Origin: Pseudomonas antarctica
GTDB taxonomy: Bacteria > Pseudomonadota > Gammaproteobacteria > Pseudomonadales > Pseudomonadaceae
Reading direction: 5' to 3'
Assembly (NCBI RefSeq): GCF_001647715.1
Contig: NZ_CP015600.1
Coordinates: 4,154,001-4,218,000, forward strand
DNA: 64,000 nt
Program-made: the position numbers and the translations under genes
Notes under the pieces: model-generated
The model's database searches: none
What the model saw: the letters and a program-made list of their open reading frames with translations, nothing else
Told to the model about the DNA's origin: nothing
Part shown: positions 42,993-51,565 of the stretch, piece after piece
How the letters are laid out: each line of letters opens with the position of its first letter
How positions within the stretch are numbered: the stretch's first letter is position 1

Positions 42993-43406
42993 TTACTGCT
43001 TTTCCACGGTTTCAGCCAGTTCCGCGTCGGCCTCGATCGAGGACTTGCTGGACTCGCGCAGTACGAACAGGAAAAAGTCGATGTTTGTCACCATCAGTTC
43101 TTCGCATACCGCCGAATCGAACTTAAGAGGGTTGCCCTGATCGTCCTGAACACCGTCCCAGTCCTTTACGACGAACTGGGCCAGCAATGCGCAGTGGCTA
43201 TCGTGTTCGGTTTTTTCTCCATCGAATACGCCGACATCGCCTTGGTCAAAGCTGGCGTCATTGCGCTGGATGCGCCGGCGCACACGCTCAAGGGCAATCA
43301 GGTATTCCGGGTTATCGATGCCGACCAGCTGAATCTTGGTTTCTTCGTCGAACTTGGCCCAGCGCAGATTGGTGACTGGGGCCTTCTTGCTCAGTTTGAG
43401 AGCCAT
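42993..43406 (-). CDS. tail assembly chaperone, upstream frame (gpG-like)
   Basis: A 137-residue protein beginning MALKLSKKAPVTNLRWAKFD. It is placed between the major tail protein and the tape measure, where siphophages keep the G/T chaperone pair. C-terminus ends TVEKQ just after a slippery sequence. Confidence 0.7.
   Translation of the reverse strand: MALKLSKKAPVTNLRWAKFDEETKIQLVGIDNPEYLIALERVRRRIQRNDASFDQGDVGVFDGEKTEHDSHCALLAQFVVKDWDGVQDDQGNPLKFDSAVCEELMVTNIDFFLFVLRESSKSSIEADAELAETVEKQ
42999..43005 (-). other. candidate -1 frameshift site in the tail chaperone gene
   Basis: On the minus strand the codons GTG GAA AAG CAG TAA contain G GAA AAG. Slipping back one base gives GGA AAA GCA and enters the frame that runs to 42682. 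The last in-frame stop of that frame is at 43012-43014, just before the site, so the overlap is exactly placed for slippage. The heptamer is weaker than lambda's GGGAAAG. Confidence 0.5.
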
Positions 43407-43429
43407 GCTAAATCCTCAACGCCGCGCCA

Positions 43430-43470
43430 TAAAAAAGGCCGCCCAGGCAGGCGTTAGAGCCTGGGCAGCC
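43430..43470 (-). terminator. intra-operon terminator-like hairpin
   Basis: GCCCAGGC (43441-43448) pairs with GCCTGGGC (43459-43466), with further pairing outside, and an A-run at 43431-43436 reads as T on the minus strand. It lies between the major tail protein gene and the chaperone gene. Confidence 0.6.
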
Positions 43471-43484
43471 AAAGGGGAATCGTG

Positions 43485-44648
43485 TTACGCGGTGACCGTG
43501 ATGGTCGCGGTGCTGGTCTTGGTGCCGTCGGCAACACTGGTGGCGGTGATGACGGAGGTGCCAGCGGCAACGCCAGTGACCAGGCCAGAACTGTTGACGG
43601 TGGCAACCGAAGGGGTCGCGCTGGTCCAGGTCACAGCCTGATTTGCGCCAGCCGGTGCGACGGTCGCCGTCAGTTGGCGGGTTGCCGCTACAGCGATCGA
43701 GGCCGTGCCCGGCGCGACAGTCACGCCAGTAACAGCGGTCGGCGATGCCAGTCGGGTGATGGTCGGGCTGATCTTGGCGACGGTGTAGTTCAGCGTCACT
43801 TCAATCAGGTCGCGCTTGCCGCCACTTGGCAGTTCGCCATCCACTTCCACCGCTGGGAAGTTGAAGGTGTACTTGTTACCGAGGGCGTCGGTGATCGGGA
43901 ACACCACGGAGATTGGCAGACGGGTGAAAGTCTTCTTCCAGATCTCCCAGGCACGCTTGGACCATGCCAGGGTGATGGTGCCGGTGATGGCGGCTTCGGT
44001 AGCGATCTGCGCGCCCGGGCCGAGCTTGGTGTTGCCGATGCAGCGCTGGGCCTGGAGGCTGTTGTCCAGGCTGATGGTCATGGCCGATACGCAGGCCACG
44101 CCTTCGAGTGACTCGCCGTCTATCGAGATGGTGCCGACGTTGTTGTTCGACAGGAACGGCGTGGTGGTCGGTGCATTGGGCGACACCACAATCGGCGTGT
44201 CGCTGTCGGCGTAATCCAGGCAGGCCATATTGAAGGTGGCGGTCACCTTGCCGTCGGAGGGAATGTCGAGGGCAAAGGTGGATACATGAGCGCCCTTGAA
44301 CACGCTGTACACGCCGACGTCGCTGTAGCCCTTGGCGATGCTGAAGGTGTTGCGCGTATCGCCCACAGACAGCACGTTGCCGGTCCAGGTGCTGTAAAAA
44401 GCGGCCTCAAGCAGCTGATCGAACGAGCCGAACGAGAATTCTGCAGTCAGGTCTCCGCCGATATCGGTGCTGGTGGCCACCGAACCCTGGCTGATACGGG
44501 AATCAGTGATCTCGTCACTGACTGCGGTGTTGACGGTTGGGGTCAGCGCGTTGCCGGTCAGGCGCAGCGTGTCCCAGGTGCCGGTGGGGGTAACGCCAGG
44601 CGTCACCTCCTTGATGATGTGCGAAACAACTTTTGCGCCGGAACTCAT
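43485..44648 (-). CDS. major tail tube protein with C-terminal Ig-like (Big_2) domain
   Basis: A 387-residue protein. Residues 1 to about 295 have the tail-tube pattern of temperate siphophages. The rest is a bacterial Ig-like group 2 domain (TGVTVAPGTASIAVAATRQL, VTWTSATPSVATVNSSG, ITATSVADG). Such Ig domains decorate the tail and are thought to give weak contacts with cell-surface sugars. GGAG precedes the ATG. Confidence 0.85.
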   Translation of the reverse strand: MSSGAKVVSHIIKEVTPGVTPTGTWDTLRLTGNALTPTVNTAVSDEITDSRISQGSVATSTDIGGDLTAEFSFGSFDQLLEAAFYSTWTGNVLSVGDTRNTFSIAKGYSDVGVYSVFKGAHVSTFALDIPSDGKVTATFNMACLDYADSDTPIVVSPNAPTTTPFLSNNNVGTISIDGESLEGVACVSAMTISLDNSLQAQRCIGNTKLGPGAQIATEAAITGTITLAWSKRAWEIWKKTFTRLPISVVFPITDALGNKYTFNFPAVEVDGELPSGGKRDLIEVTLNYTVAKISPTITRLASPTAVTGVTVAPGTASIAVAATRQLTATVAPAGANQAVTWTSATPSVATVNSSGLVTGVAAGTSVITATSVADGTKTSTATITVTA

Positions 44649-44672
44649 GGGTGAGTCTCCTATCTGCGGGCA

Positions 44673-44696
44673 TAAAAAAACCCGCTCAAGGCGGGT
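44673..44696 (-). terminator. intra-operon terminator-like hairpin
   Basis: CCCGC (44681-44685) and GCGGG (44691-44695) with centre TCAAG, preceded by seven A's that read as T on the minus strand. Lies between the tail terminator-like gene and the tail tube gene. Confidence 0.6.
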
Positions 44697-44713
44697 GGAT
44701 GGTGTTGCCTGGC

Positions 44714-45109
44714 TCAGCCGGCGCGGAACCGGATGTTCACGTTGATCTGGTAGAAGCCTTCGAACTCACCGGCGACGACCTGGCTGGCCTCCATGCATTC
44801 GAGGTCGCCGGACATCCAGTAGGCGAAGTGCGCTTCGAGCGCGTCGGCCAGTTCGTTGATGGCCTTTGTGCCGGTGTTCAGCCGGGCAAAGCATTGGATG
44901 CTGACTTGGCCCGGCTTGCGCGTATAAGGCTTGTCGGCCATGCCGGCCATGAAGGCCGTGGCGTACTGCGCGTTGAAGCGGCACCACAGGCCGGTGGCCG
45001 GCGGGGTGAATACGGTGGGCTGGTTGGGGTAATCAATCCGCGCTTGGTCAACTCCGGTGAAGGCGACCATCTGCGCCGTGAGCGCCGCCCTGATTTGCTC
45101 GTAGGTCAT
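44714..45109 (-). CDS. tail terminator-like protein (DUF4128-like)
   Basis: A 131-residue protein beginning MTYEQIRAALTAQM, the pattern of small phage proteins at the tail-terminator (gpU) position just upstream of the tail tube gene. Overlaps the previous gene by 4 bp. Function by position. Confidence 0.6.
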   Translation of the reverse strand: MTYEQIRAALTAQMVAFTGVDQARIDYPNQPTVFTPPATGLWCRFNAQYATAFMAGMADKPYTRKPGQVSIQCFARLNTGTKAINELADALEAHFAYWMSGDLECMEASQVVAGEFEGFYQINVNIRFRAG

Positions 45110-45681
45110 TTGTAGGCCTCGGATACGCCAATAAAGGCCAGGTCGTACACGCCGTCGGGCGCCTGTGTGGAGTGGCCAAGTTCGAGCATCTCACCGTATG
45201 GACTGTTGGTCTGGATGTAGATGACCGGGAACTTGCCGGACGCATTGATCTGCGACACGCCGTCAGAGATGGTCGCGGAGCCCGATGGGTCAACACGATC
45301 AATGACCGACAGATCTGGCGCGCCGATGGAAACCATGTGGCTGCCCCGGAACGTGCCGCCGATGTAGCCCTTGCCTGCCGCCTTGGCGTCGACGTAGAAG
45401 TTTTCCTTGCGCTCTCGCTGGGTCAGCTTCTTGAACTTCTTGCTCCCGGTGTTGCTGGCATTGCGTGCGTCGACATTCGCGTCGTATGCATCCGCCAGGG
45501 CCACATTCTTCGTCTTCAGCGCAATGTTGGCTTTCCACAGCGCAGGGTTCCCCACCGGCGAACGGGTTACGACTTCGGTGAGCATGGCAATCGCGATGAC
45601 GCGGGCCATCTGTGTAATGTCCTCCCCCGCCTGGTCGGCAAAGTCGGTGAGGCTATGGCTCCAACCGGCTTTACCTGTCAT
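45106..45681 (-). CDS. HK97 gp10-like neck/tail component
   Basis: A 191-residue protein at the head-tail junction position, with a long N-terminal helix (ITQMARVIAIAMLTEVVTRS) then SPVGNPALWKANIA, a motif common to gp10/gpZ-like tail-completion proteins, and YIQTNSPYGEMLELGHS near the C-terminus. Overlaps neighbours by 4 bp and 1 bp. Confidence 0.65.
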   Translation of the reverse strand: MTGKAGWSHSLTDFADQAGEDITQMARVIAIAMLTEVVTRSPVGNPALWKANIALKTKNVALADAYDANVDARNASNTGSKKFKKLTQRERKENFYVDAKAAGKGYIGGTFRGSHMVSIGAPDLSVIDRVDPSGSATISDGVSQINASGKFPVIYIQTNSPYGEMLELGHSTQAPDGVYDLAFIGVSEAYK

Positions 45682-46040
45682 CAGACTTTCCTCAGCTGGA
45701 TCTCGTAGTGGGCGATCGCCGGGTCAGTCTGCACGTTGATCACGTCGAATCCGTTGATCTTGTGGCCGATGTCCGGCGCACCGCCGATTGTTTCGTTAGT
45801 CAGCGCGATCAGCAGTTGGTCGGTAGCGCGGATGTTCACGCCGTCCACCCTGTCCATCTTGAATGCGTCGAACACGCCTCGGCCGGTGTAGGCAATGACC
45901 ACTGGCGGGCCAGCAGCCTCTGTAACAGGGTCCCACGTGCCGGGCAACGTCACGCCCCCGGAGAACGGCTGCACAGCATCAGCCAGGTCAGTGTCGAAGG
46001 CCTCGGCCAAATCCTTCTGGATGTCTTCGCGAAGGCCCAC
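45681..46040 (-). CDS. head-closure (stopper)-like protein
   Basis: A 119-residue protein between the connector and gp10-like genes. N-terminal MGLREDIQKDLAEAFDTDLA helix and a beta-rich body (VVIAYTGRGVFDAF). Assigned by position and size only. Confidence 0.5.
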   Translation of the reverse strand: MGLREDIQKDLAEAFDTDLADAVQPFSGGVTLPGTWDPVTEAAGPPVVIAYTGRGVFDAFKMDRVDGVNIRATDQLLIALTNETIGGAPDIGHKINGFDVINVQTDPAIAHYEIQLRKV

Positions 46041-46043
46041 GGC

Positions 46044-46436
46044 TCACCCCCTGTCTACGCGGAAAGAAAACGGACTGGAGCGCCACGGCTGCAACAGGCC
46101 CAAGGCGAACTGCACCCCGTCGGGCAGCGATGTGGATTTGCTGCTGTCGATCGAGGCGAACGTCCTGCTGGTAGAAACCGAACCGGCCTTGACGGTCTTG
46201 GCCTCAAGAGACCCTTCGGTCTGCTGCTGATACAGCTTGCCCTGCGAAGCGACCACCGCCAGTTCGGCGCCGGCCTGCTTCACCTCTTCAGGGATAGCGT
46301 TCATGTCGACGCCAACGAGGTTCAGCGAGGTCAGATAGGCATTCGCCTGCAACACTGCGCGGGCTTTCTTGTCATCTGGCGCCCAGTCGGTGCCAAGGAT
46401 GGCGTCAACGTCCGCCACAGAGATGTAGGTAGCCAT
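46044..46436 (-). CDS. head-tail adaptor protein (DnaT-like/gp6 position)
   Basis: 130 residues from the ATG at 46436 (GGAGG five bases upstream; the frame extends further without support). MATYISVADVDAILGTDW and a helical YLTSLNLVGVDMNAIPEEVK segment match phage head-tail adaptors encoded just after the capsid region. It would bind the portal ring. Confidence 0.65.
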   Translation of the reverse strand: MATYISVADVDAILGTDWAPDDKKARAVLQANAYLTSLNLVGVDMNAIPEEVKQAGAELAVVASQGKLYQQQTEGSLEAKTVKAGSVSTSRTFASIDSSKSTSLPDGVQFALGLLQPWRSSPFSFRVDRG

Positions 46437-46476
46437 CTGGCCTCCGCTTGAATGAGTGGGGCCGGAGCCCCGGGTG

Positions 46477-47052
46477 TTACACCTTCGGCAGCTCGTCGAC
46501 CTGCTTTTGCAGCGACTCTTTCGAGGCGTTGGCGCGGTAGGTAACATTGGCAGCGTCAAGCTTGGCCTTCAGGTCGGCAATTTCCTTCGCCTCGGCGTCT
46601 GCCTGACCGGCCTTATCAGTCTGGGCCAGCAGGTCGTCTATCCGCTTTTGCAGCGACTTCACCTTCTCGACCTCGCCGTCACGCTCGTTGCGCAGACTCT
46701 GCACGCCAGCATTGACTGCTTCGAACACCTGAAACAGGCGATCAGCGACTGGTCCAAGATCGCCTTCGGGGCGCACCAGCGCCTGATCAGCGAATGACTC
46801 GACGATCAGGCCGACAGATTCGAGCTCAGCACGGAAGGCATCGATATTGACGATGGAACTGCCACCATCGATCAGCAGCACCTTCGGAAACTCCTTGACC
46901 GTCACTTCAGGCACATCGTCGGCAGCATCTTCGCGGCTTTCGGTAGCGTTCGCGTCGATGATGCGCAAGCCTGCTTCTTTAGCCAGCGCCTTGATGTCCT
47001 CGGAGTACCGATGAAACGGACCAGGCAAATACCAGATGTTCTTGTTACTCAT
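46477..47052 (-). CDS. phage protein with C-terminal HeH/LEM-like motif
   Basis: A 191-residue protein between capsid and adaptor genes. N-terminal half has alternating strands (IWYLPGPFHRYSEDIKALAK, EFPKVLLIDG). A coiled coil covers about 110-160. The end, LDAANVTYRANASKESLQKQ, fits the helix-extension-helix (HeH/LEM) fold. Role unknown; conserved place suggests a head-decoration or assembly part. Confidence 0.55.
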   Translation of the reverse strand: MSNKNIWYLPGPFHRYSEDIKALAKEAGLRIIDANATESREDAADDVPEVTVKEFPKVLLIDGGSSIVNIDAFRAELESVGLIVESFADQALVRPEGDLGPVADRLFQVFEAVNAGVQSLRNERDGEVEKVKSLQKRIDDLLAQTDKAGQADAEAKEIADLKAKLDAANVTYRANASKESLQKQVDELPKV

Positions 47053-47101
47053 GATCGTGTCCTCGCCAAGCCGGGCGCTGGGCCCGACTCAGTTGTCAGG
47101 G

Positions 47102-48070
47102 TTACTTGGAGGCATCACCGATCAGAGCCACACCGGCGGTGTGCTTGATGCTGGTGGCGGTCTTATCCCAGTTCGAGCCGGTCGCCAGTTCGGCGTCGGT
47201 TGGTGACTTGCCGCCGGTGGTGGTGTCCCAGGTGTAGCCCTTAAGGCCCAGGCCGAAGGTGTAGTCGGTTTGGAGCGTGGTTTCGATACGCTCCTTGCCG
47301 TTGGTGGTCTGGACGTTGCTGATGATGTCGCGGCCGTCGTGGACCAGCGCAGCGCCTTGCACCAGGGACAGGATGATTTCCTTGTTCGGGGTGCCGGCCT
47401 GCATCAGCGCTGGGGCATCCGTCACAACGGAGATCTTGCCGAGGATATCCACCACGCGGACGTTGCCCGCCTGGAACAGCTGCTGCTGGTTCGCCAGGTT
47501 CTGGCCGACCAACTTGTGGTAGCTGGTGCCCTGCATCACCTGGGTTACAAGGTTCTGGCTTGCGTCGCCGAACTTCGCGTGGGCATTGTTCAGGCCGGCG
47601 TAGGTGATGCCAGCGGTAGCCGACACATCGTTGACGGCAGCAGCCTGGGCAGTGATAGCGGCGACCAAGGCGGCGATCGCGGTGTTCAGCTGGTCCTTCA
47701 GCAGGATTTCAGCGAACGCGCGGCTGGCGACTTCGATGCCTTGGGCGGTTGGTCGCTCCAGCCAGGTCATCTGCGACGGCTCGTAGCGGATCGGGCCAAA
47801 GCCGCCGGCGACCTTCACCGAAGTGTTCTTCAGCTCGGTCAGGTCGGTTGCAGCCACGGCGGCGTTTGCGCTGTAGCGATCTACGCGGCGCTGGGCAGCG
47901 GCCAGTGTCTGGAAGAACGACTCTTGAAGGAAGTCACCAGTGAAGCCGTCCGGAGACAGCACGATCGCGCCGCGGCTGGCGGCGTTGAAAGCGGCGAGAT
48001 ACTGATCCAGCGTCTCGAGAGTCGCCGGCATGATGTATTCGTTGAAAACCTGCATTTGCGACAGGGACAT
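47102..48070 (-). CDS. major capsid protein
   Basis: A 322-residue protein in the standard place after the scaffold gene. It begins MSLSQMQVFNEYIMPATLET and contains the long helix VDRYSANAAVAATDLTELKN and FAEILLKDQLNTAIAAL. It resembles the coat proteins of temperate Pseudomonas siphophages that use a DUF4055 portal. Identification rests on order, length and overall pattern. Confidence 0.75.
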   Translation of the reverse strand: MSLSQMQVFNEYIMPATLETLDQYLAAFNAASRGAIVLSPDGFTGDFLQESFFQTLAAAQRRVDRYSANAAVAATDLTELKNTSVKVAGGFGPIRYEPSQMTWLERPTAQGIEVASRAFAEILLKDQLNTAIAALVAAITAQAAAVNDVSATAGITYAGLNNAHAKFGDASQNLVTQVMQGTSYHKLVGQNLANQQQLFQAGNVRVVDILGKISVVTDAPALMQAGTPNKEIILSLVQGAALVHDGRDIISNVQTTNGKERIETTLQTDYTFGLGLKGYTWDTTTGGKSPTDAELATGSNWDKTATSIKHTAGVALIGDASK

Positions 48071-48081
48071 GAGTTATTTCC

Positions 48082-48792
48082 TTACGATTGTGGGAGATCT
48101 GGGAACCGGCTTGCGATTGCAGCCGTCCGTTCCTCTTTGGTGCCGCCGATTTTTCCTTTTGCGGCCCCGCCGCCCTTACCAGCACCGCCGGCCCCGCCGC
48201 CCGATGCCTTACTGCCAGCGATCAGCGGGCCGAAGGCCGGATCGTTGGTGAATTCTGCTTTCAACTCGTCCAGCGTTGCTGCCGAGAGCTTGCCGGAGGC
48301 ATCCAGCACGACGACAGTTGGCTTGCCGTCTCGCTGCTCAACGCTCAGCCGGCGTTCGATATGAGGGAGCAATGCCTTGGCGCTGCCAGGGATCGCCAGA
48401 GTAGTGGCGATATCGGTAGCGGTACGGCCTACGGTCAGATCCCGGATCTGGCCCTGCAGGGCGCTATTCGTGCTTTCCAACTGACCCGACAGCTCAGCCT
48501 CACGGCGGGCGTACTTCTCGGACCAGGACTTCTCCAGTTCCTCGACGTTGCCGGACTTGCGGGCCAGCTCTTCGCGCTCCAGCCGCGCAGCCTCTTCCGC
48601 CTCGCGCGCCTTCTTCTCGGCTGCCTTCTTCTCGCCGAGCAGTTCGTCAACCTTGGCTTTAAGACCGGTCACGTCTTCTTGTGCTGGCAAGCCCTCAATG
48701 TTCAGGACGTACTTGCCGCCCTTCTCCACGTACATGGCTTGAGTGGCTTCGTCGACGCCTTCGAGGCTGTCCAGTTGGAATTTCAAGGTCAT
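48082..48792 (-). CDS. capsid scaffolding-like protein
   Basis: A 236-residue, highly charged protein with a long coiled coil (about 45-120, KVDELLGEKKAAEKKAREAE onward), a small beta segment, a Gly-rich linker near 195-215 and a C-terminal helix. This is the layout of phage scaffold proteins encoded just before the coat gene. The terminal helix would contact the coat protein. Confidence 0.75.
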   Translation of the reverse strand: MTLKFQLDSLEGVDEATQAMYVEKGGKYVLNIEGLPAQEDVTGLKAKVDELLGEKKAAEKKAREAEEAARLEREELARKSGNVEELEKSWSEKYARREAELSGQLESTNSALQGQIRDLTVGRTATDIATTLAIPGSAKALLPHIERRLSVEQRDGKPTVVVLDASGKLSAATLDELKAEFTNDPAFGPLIAGSKASGGGAGGAGKGGGAAKGKIGGTKEERTAAIASRFPDLPQS

Positions 48793-48835
48793 TGCTGTCT
48801 CCCAGAGACTTGGTGCAGGCCCTGCCTGCGGGCGT

Positions 48836-48860
48836 AAAAAAACCGGCTCATGGCCGGTTG
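48836..48860 (-). terminator. intra-operon terminator-like hairpin
   Basis: AACCGGCTCATGGCCGGTT (48841-48859) folds with a TCAT loop, next to a run of A's at 48836-48842 (T on the minus strand). Lies between the gene at 48862 and the scaffold gene. Confidence 0.6.
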
Positions 48861-48861
48861 T

Positions 48862-49080
48862 TTATTTGCTGCTGAGCTGCTTCAGTTGCAGCTCGCAAAG
48901 TTGTTTTAGGTGGCGCTGCAGGATCATGAGCGACATTCCATCAGCTTCCTTTGCCGCCTGCGCTGCGTTGGTGATCGCAGACTCAAGAGGGTCTAAGCCG
49001 AAACCTGGCAGAAGAACCTGCTGGTTTTCGCGTGAACCGGTAAATCCACCATCTACGAAGCAATTCGATCTATCGCACAT
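48862..49080 (-). CDS. hypothetical phage protein, 72 residues
   Basis: Small protein with two Cys near the N-terminus and a helical C-terminal half (SLMILQRHLKQLCELQLKQL). Ribosome site weak. No family recognised. Sits between minor head and scaffold genes. Confidence 0.5.
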   Translation of the reverse strand: MCDRSNCFVDGGFTGSRENQQVLLPGFGLDPLESAITNAAQAAKEADGMSLMILQRHLKQLCELQLKQLSSK

Positions 49081-49105
49081 GCGCGCTCACTTGCCATTCA
49101 GGCAG

Positions 49106-50152
49106 TTAGTTAAGCCCTGCACGCTCGAAGGCGCGAGGCTCAAGGTCTCGTAACTGTTGCAGTGTTAGGGTTTTGCCGTTGTCATCGACGAACTTGTCGA
49201 GGGTCAACTCGCCCTTGCTGAACAGCGCGTAGCGGTTCGGCCCGAGAATGTCGCGCTGGAAGGCTGCCGGCTGCCGTGACAGCCAGTCCTGATAGCTCGT
49301 CTTGCTCGACACCATGGCTACACCGTCAGGGCCGATTGAGGGCCGGGTAGAGCCTGGTATCTCGCGCGCAAACTCATCCTTGAGGACCGGCACAAGTGTT
49401 GTGCGGCACCCCCAGTGATACGGAGGCTTAGGACCATCCAGCGGGATGATCGTCTGATCGATGCCCATGCAGTACAGCGTGGTGCTGGAGTCGAGCGTGG
49501 CAATCCGGCGCATGCCCTTGAGGATGTCGTCGTTCGCCTTTAGCGTTTCTACTCTGGCCGTGCTGGCTACGTGGTTGGTCATGGTGCGAACCAGCGATGA
49601 GGCCTGATCCTGGTGCAGTTGGTGGATGCTGGTCAGGCGCCGGCCGATCTGCTGGCTGGTCTCGCCCAGGCTTGAGCCAATCTGGATCTCACCGATGATC
49701 TCGGCGGCCTTCTTGGTGCCGAACTGGTCGAGCGCGCCACTGATGCTGATGCGCTGAATGCCCTTGCGAGCCTCCAACAGCAGCGGATCAGCCAGCGCCG
49801 CAGCTCTAACCATCTCTGCTGACGGCACGTTGAGCTGAACAATGGCTTTGATCACCTTGCCCAGCATCTTCCCGTTGAATTCAGCCTCATAGGCAGCAAA
49901 TTCGCCAAGGTCCAGCTGTGCGCGGCCCTTCAAGTCGTCGTAGATGCCTCGCAAATCGCCCTGGAGCGTTTCTATCTGCGAAGTGTAACGACGAGTGCCG
50001 TAATCGCTCAGACCTGCTGTAACGCGATCTTTGGCTGTTTTGATGGCCTTACTGATGAACGCAGCCACCCGTTTCAGGTTTCCGCCCGCATATCGCTGGA
50101 CGTAGATCTGGTGCCTGGTGGTAGCGTCCGTCAGATAACCTTCACTGCTCAT
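49106..50152 (-). CDS. phage minor head protein (Mu gpF/SPP1 gp7-like)
   Basis: A 348-residue protein. The C-terminal half shows the phage head morphogenesis domain: LVRTMTNHVASTARVETLKA, then STTLYCMGIDQ and PPYHWGCRTTLVPVL with paired Cys and His. Such proteins sit inside the procapsid near the portal. It overlaps the portal gene by 11 bp. Confidence 0.8.
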   Translation of the reverse strand: MSSEGYLTDATTRHQIYVQRYAGGNLKRVAAFISKAIKTAKDRVTAGLSDYGTRRYTSQIETLQGDLRGIYDDLKGRAQLDLGEFAAYEAEFNGKMLGKVIKAIVQLNVPSAEMVRAAALADPLLLEARKGIQRISISGALDQFGTKKAAEIIGEIQIGSSLGETSQQIGRRLTSIHQLHQDQASSLVRTMTNHVASTARVETLKANDDILKGMRRIATLDSSTTLYCMGIDQTIIPLDGPKPPYHWGCRTTLVPVLKDEFAREIPGSTRPSIGPDGVAMVSSKTSYQDWLSRQPAAFQRDILGPNRYALFSKGELTLDKFVDDNGKTLTLQQLRDLEPRAFERAGLN

Positions 50153-51557
50153 TGATTCCGCCTACCGGTGATTCGCTTGCCAGTTCTTCGTCGATCTTCT
50201 CGTCGGTGCGATCCGCTTCAAGCACGCCGCCCTGACGCAGGTTTACCCGGACATCCGACTTCGCAATGAAGCCCTGCTGCCAGAGCTGTACCTGGGCGAG
50301 GATGTCCTGGGCGGTCATGGTCTCGTCGAAGAACGACTGGTTGAGCCAGAACACGGTGCCCTTCTCGTCCGGCTCTCCGATCATGAAGCGCTCAGCGTCA
50401 AGTATGGCGCGCTTCAGTGCCTCGGAAACGTTGCCCGCAATGGTGCCGAGCACCGAGTTATCGGAGCTATACCGGATTCGAACAGCCTCTGCCGTCTCGG
50501 CGCCTCCGCCCTGCTGGACGATACGGGCGCCGATCATGAGCATCTGCTCTTCCTTGTCCTTCATCAGTGTTCGGGCGAGTTGGCTTTCGTCGGCCTGCAG
50601 CAAGACTGCTGAACCGGTCTTGCCAAGCATGTGCCCGCGGCGCGAACCAATCTGCATGCCGTTTGGGTTGGCCTTTACGAACTCGTCGGCACTGATTTCG
50701 GTGGTGATGAACAGAGTAGGTTGCGAACTGATGAACCCGCTCTCCTCCACCGTGGCGCTGTTGCCGTAGTGCAGGATGTTCACATCGGCCAAGTCCTCAA
50801 GGGGCGACTTGTCGATGCTGGCGTCATTGTTCTGGGCGCCGAAGAAGCTGAACGGGATGTGGTCAAAAGGCTGCCCTGCCTTGTCGGTCGGCAGCGCCTC
50901 GTCGTAATCGTCGGAGCCTTCCCGGTAGACACGCTGAACGTATTTCCCATCGACCAGCAGCAGAACTCTATTTTGTACGTACTTCTCACGCGCAAGCTCT
51001 ACCGGGTCAAACTCGGTCACGCACTCTTGCAGGTTCACGTACACCAGACGCTTAACGCCATCAATCACCTGCTCTTCCCAGTCAATAATTGCCAGGGAGT
51101 CATAGAAGTGAATGAGGGCGCGCTTTGTTGCCAGGTCAGCCATAGAGCTGACGCCGTCTTCAGATTCAGCGGGAGGGAAGTCGACAAGAAAACCGCCGCG
51201 CCCCGTGTCTAGGCACTCACCTACAGACTCTTTAGAAAGCTGTTCGAGGCTGGTGCCGTCACCGCTGGCGTTCTCTTTCAGGTACTCAATGCCAGCTGGC
51301 AGGGTAAGTTCAGCGGTCTTGCGGAACACCGCCCCCATCAGGCCGGTGCGCGTGCGCCCAGTGACGTTGAGGAACATCGCCCGCTTCTTGTACTGCTTAT
51401 ACCGGGCCTGGTTCTCCGGTGTTTTGTTCTCCGGGTCTGGCATCGGCAGGTATTCATCATGCTTGCGAACTTCTCGCGCCCCCGCAACACAACGCTTCAC
51501 CAGCTGCCAGCCAGCCAGGGCTTGCGCGTACTCTGCCCGTGGAATGAAATTTGGCAT
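50142..51557 (-). CDS. portal protein (DUF4055-like)
   Basis: A 471-residue protein between terminase and minor head genes with the DUF4055 portal pattern (RKHDEYLPMPDPENKTPENQ near 28, IGARIVQQGGGAETAEA near 370). It should form the dodecameric DNA channel at one capsid vertex. Starts 8 bp after the terminase stop. Confidence 0.8.
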   Translation of the reverse strand: MPNFIPRAEYAQALAGWQLVKRCVAGAREVRKHDEYLPMPDPENKTPENQARYKQYKKRAMFLNVTGRTRTGLMGAVFRKTAELTLPAGIEYLKENASGDGTSLEQLSKESVGECLDTGRGGFLVDFPPAESEDGVSSMADLATKRALIHFYDSLAIIDWEEQVIDGVKRLVYVNLQECVTEFDPVELAREKYVQNRVLLLVDGKYVQRVYREGSDDYDEALPTDKAGQPFDHIPFSFFGAQNNDASIDKSPLEDLADVNILHYGNSATVEESGFISSQPTLFITTEISADEFVKANPNGMQIGSRRGHMLGKTGSAVLLQADESQLARTLMKDKEEQMLMIGARIVQQGGGAETAEAVRIRYSSDNSVLGTIAGNVSEALKRAILDAERFMIGEPDEKGTVFWLNQSFFDETMTAQDILAQVQLWQQGFIAKSDVRVNLRQGGVLEADRTDEKIDEELASESPVGGINEQ

Positions 51558-51565
51558 TGATGGCC

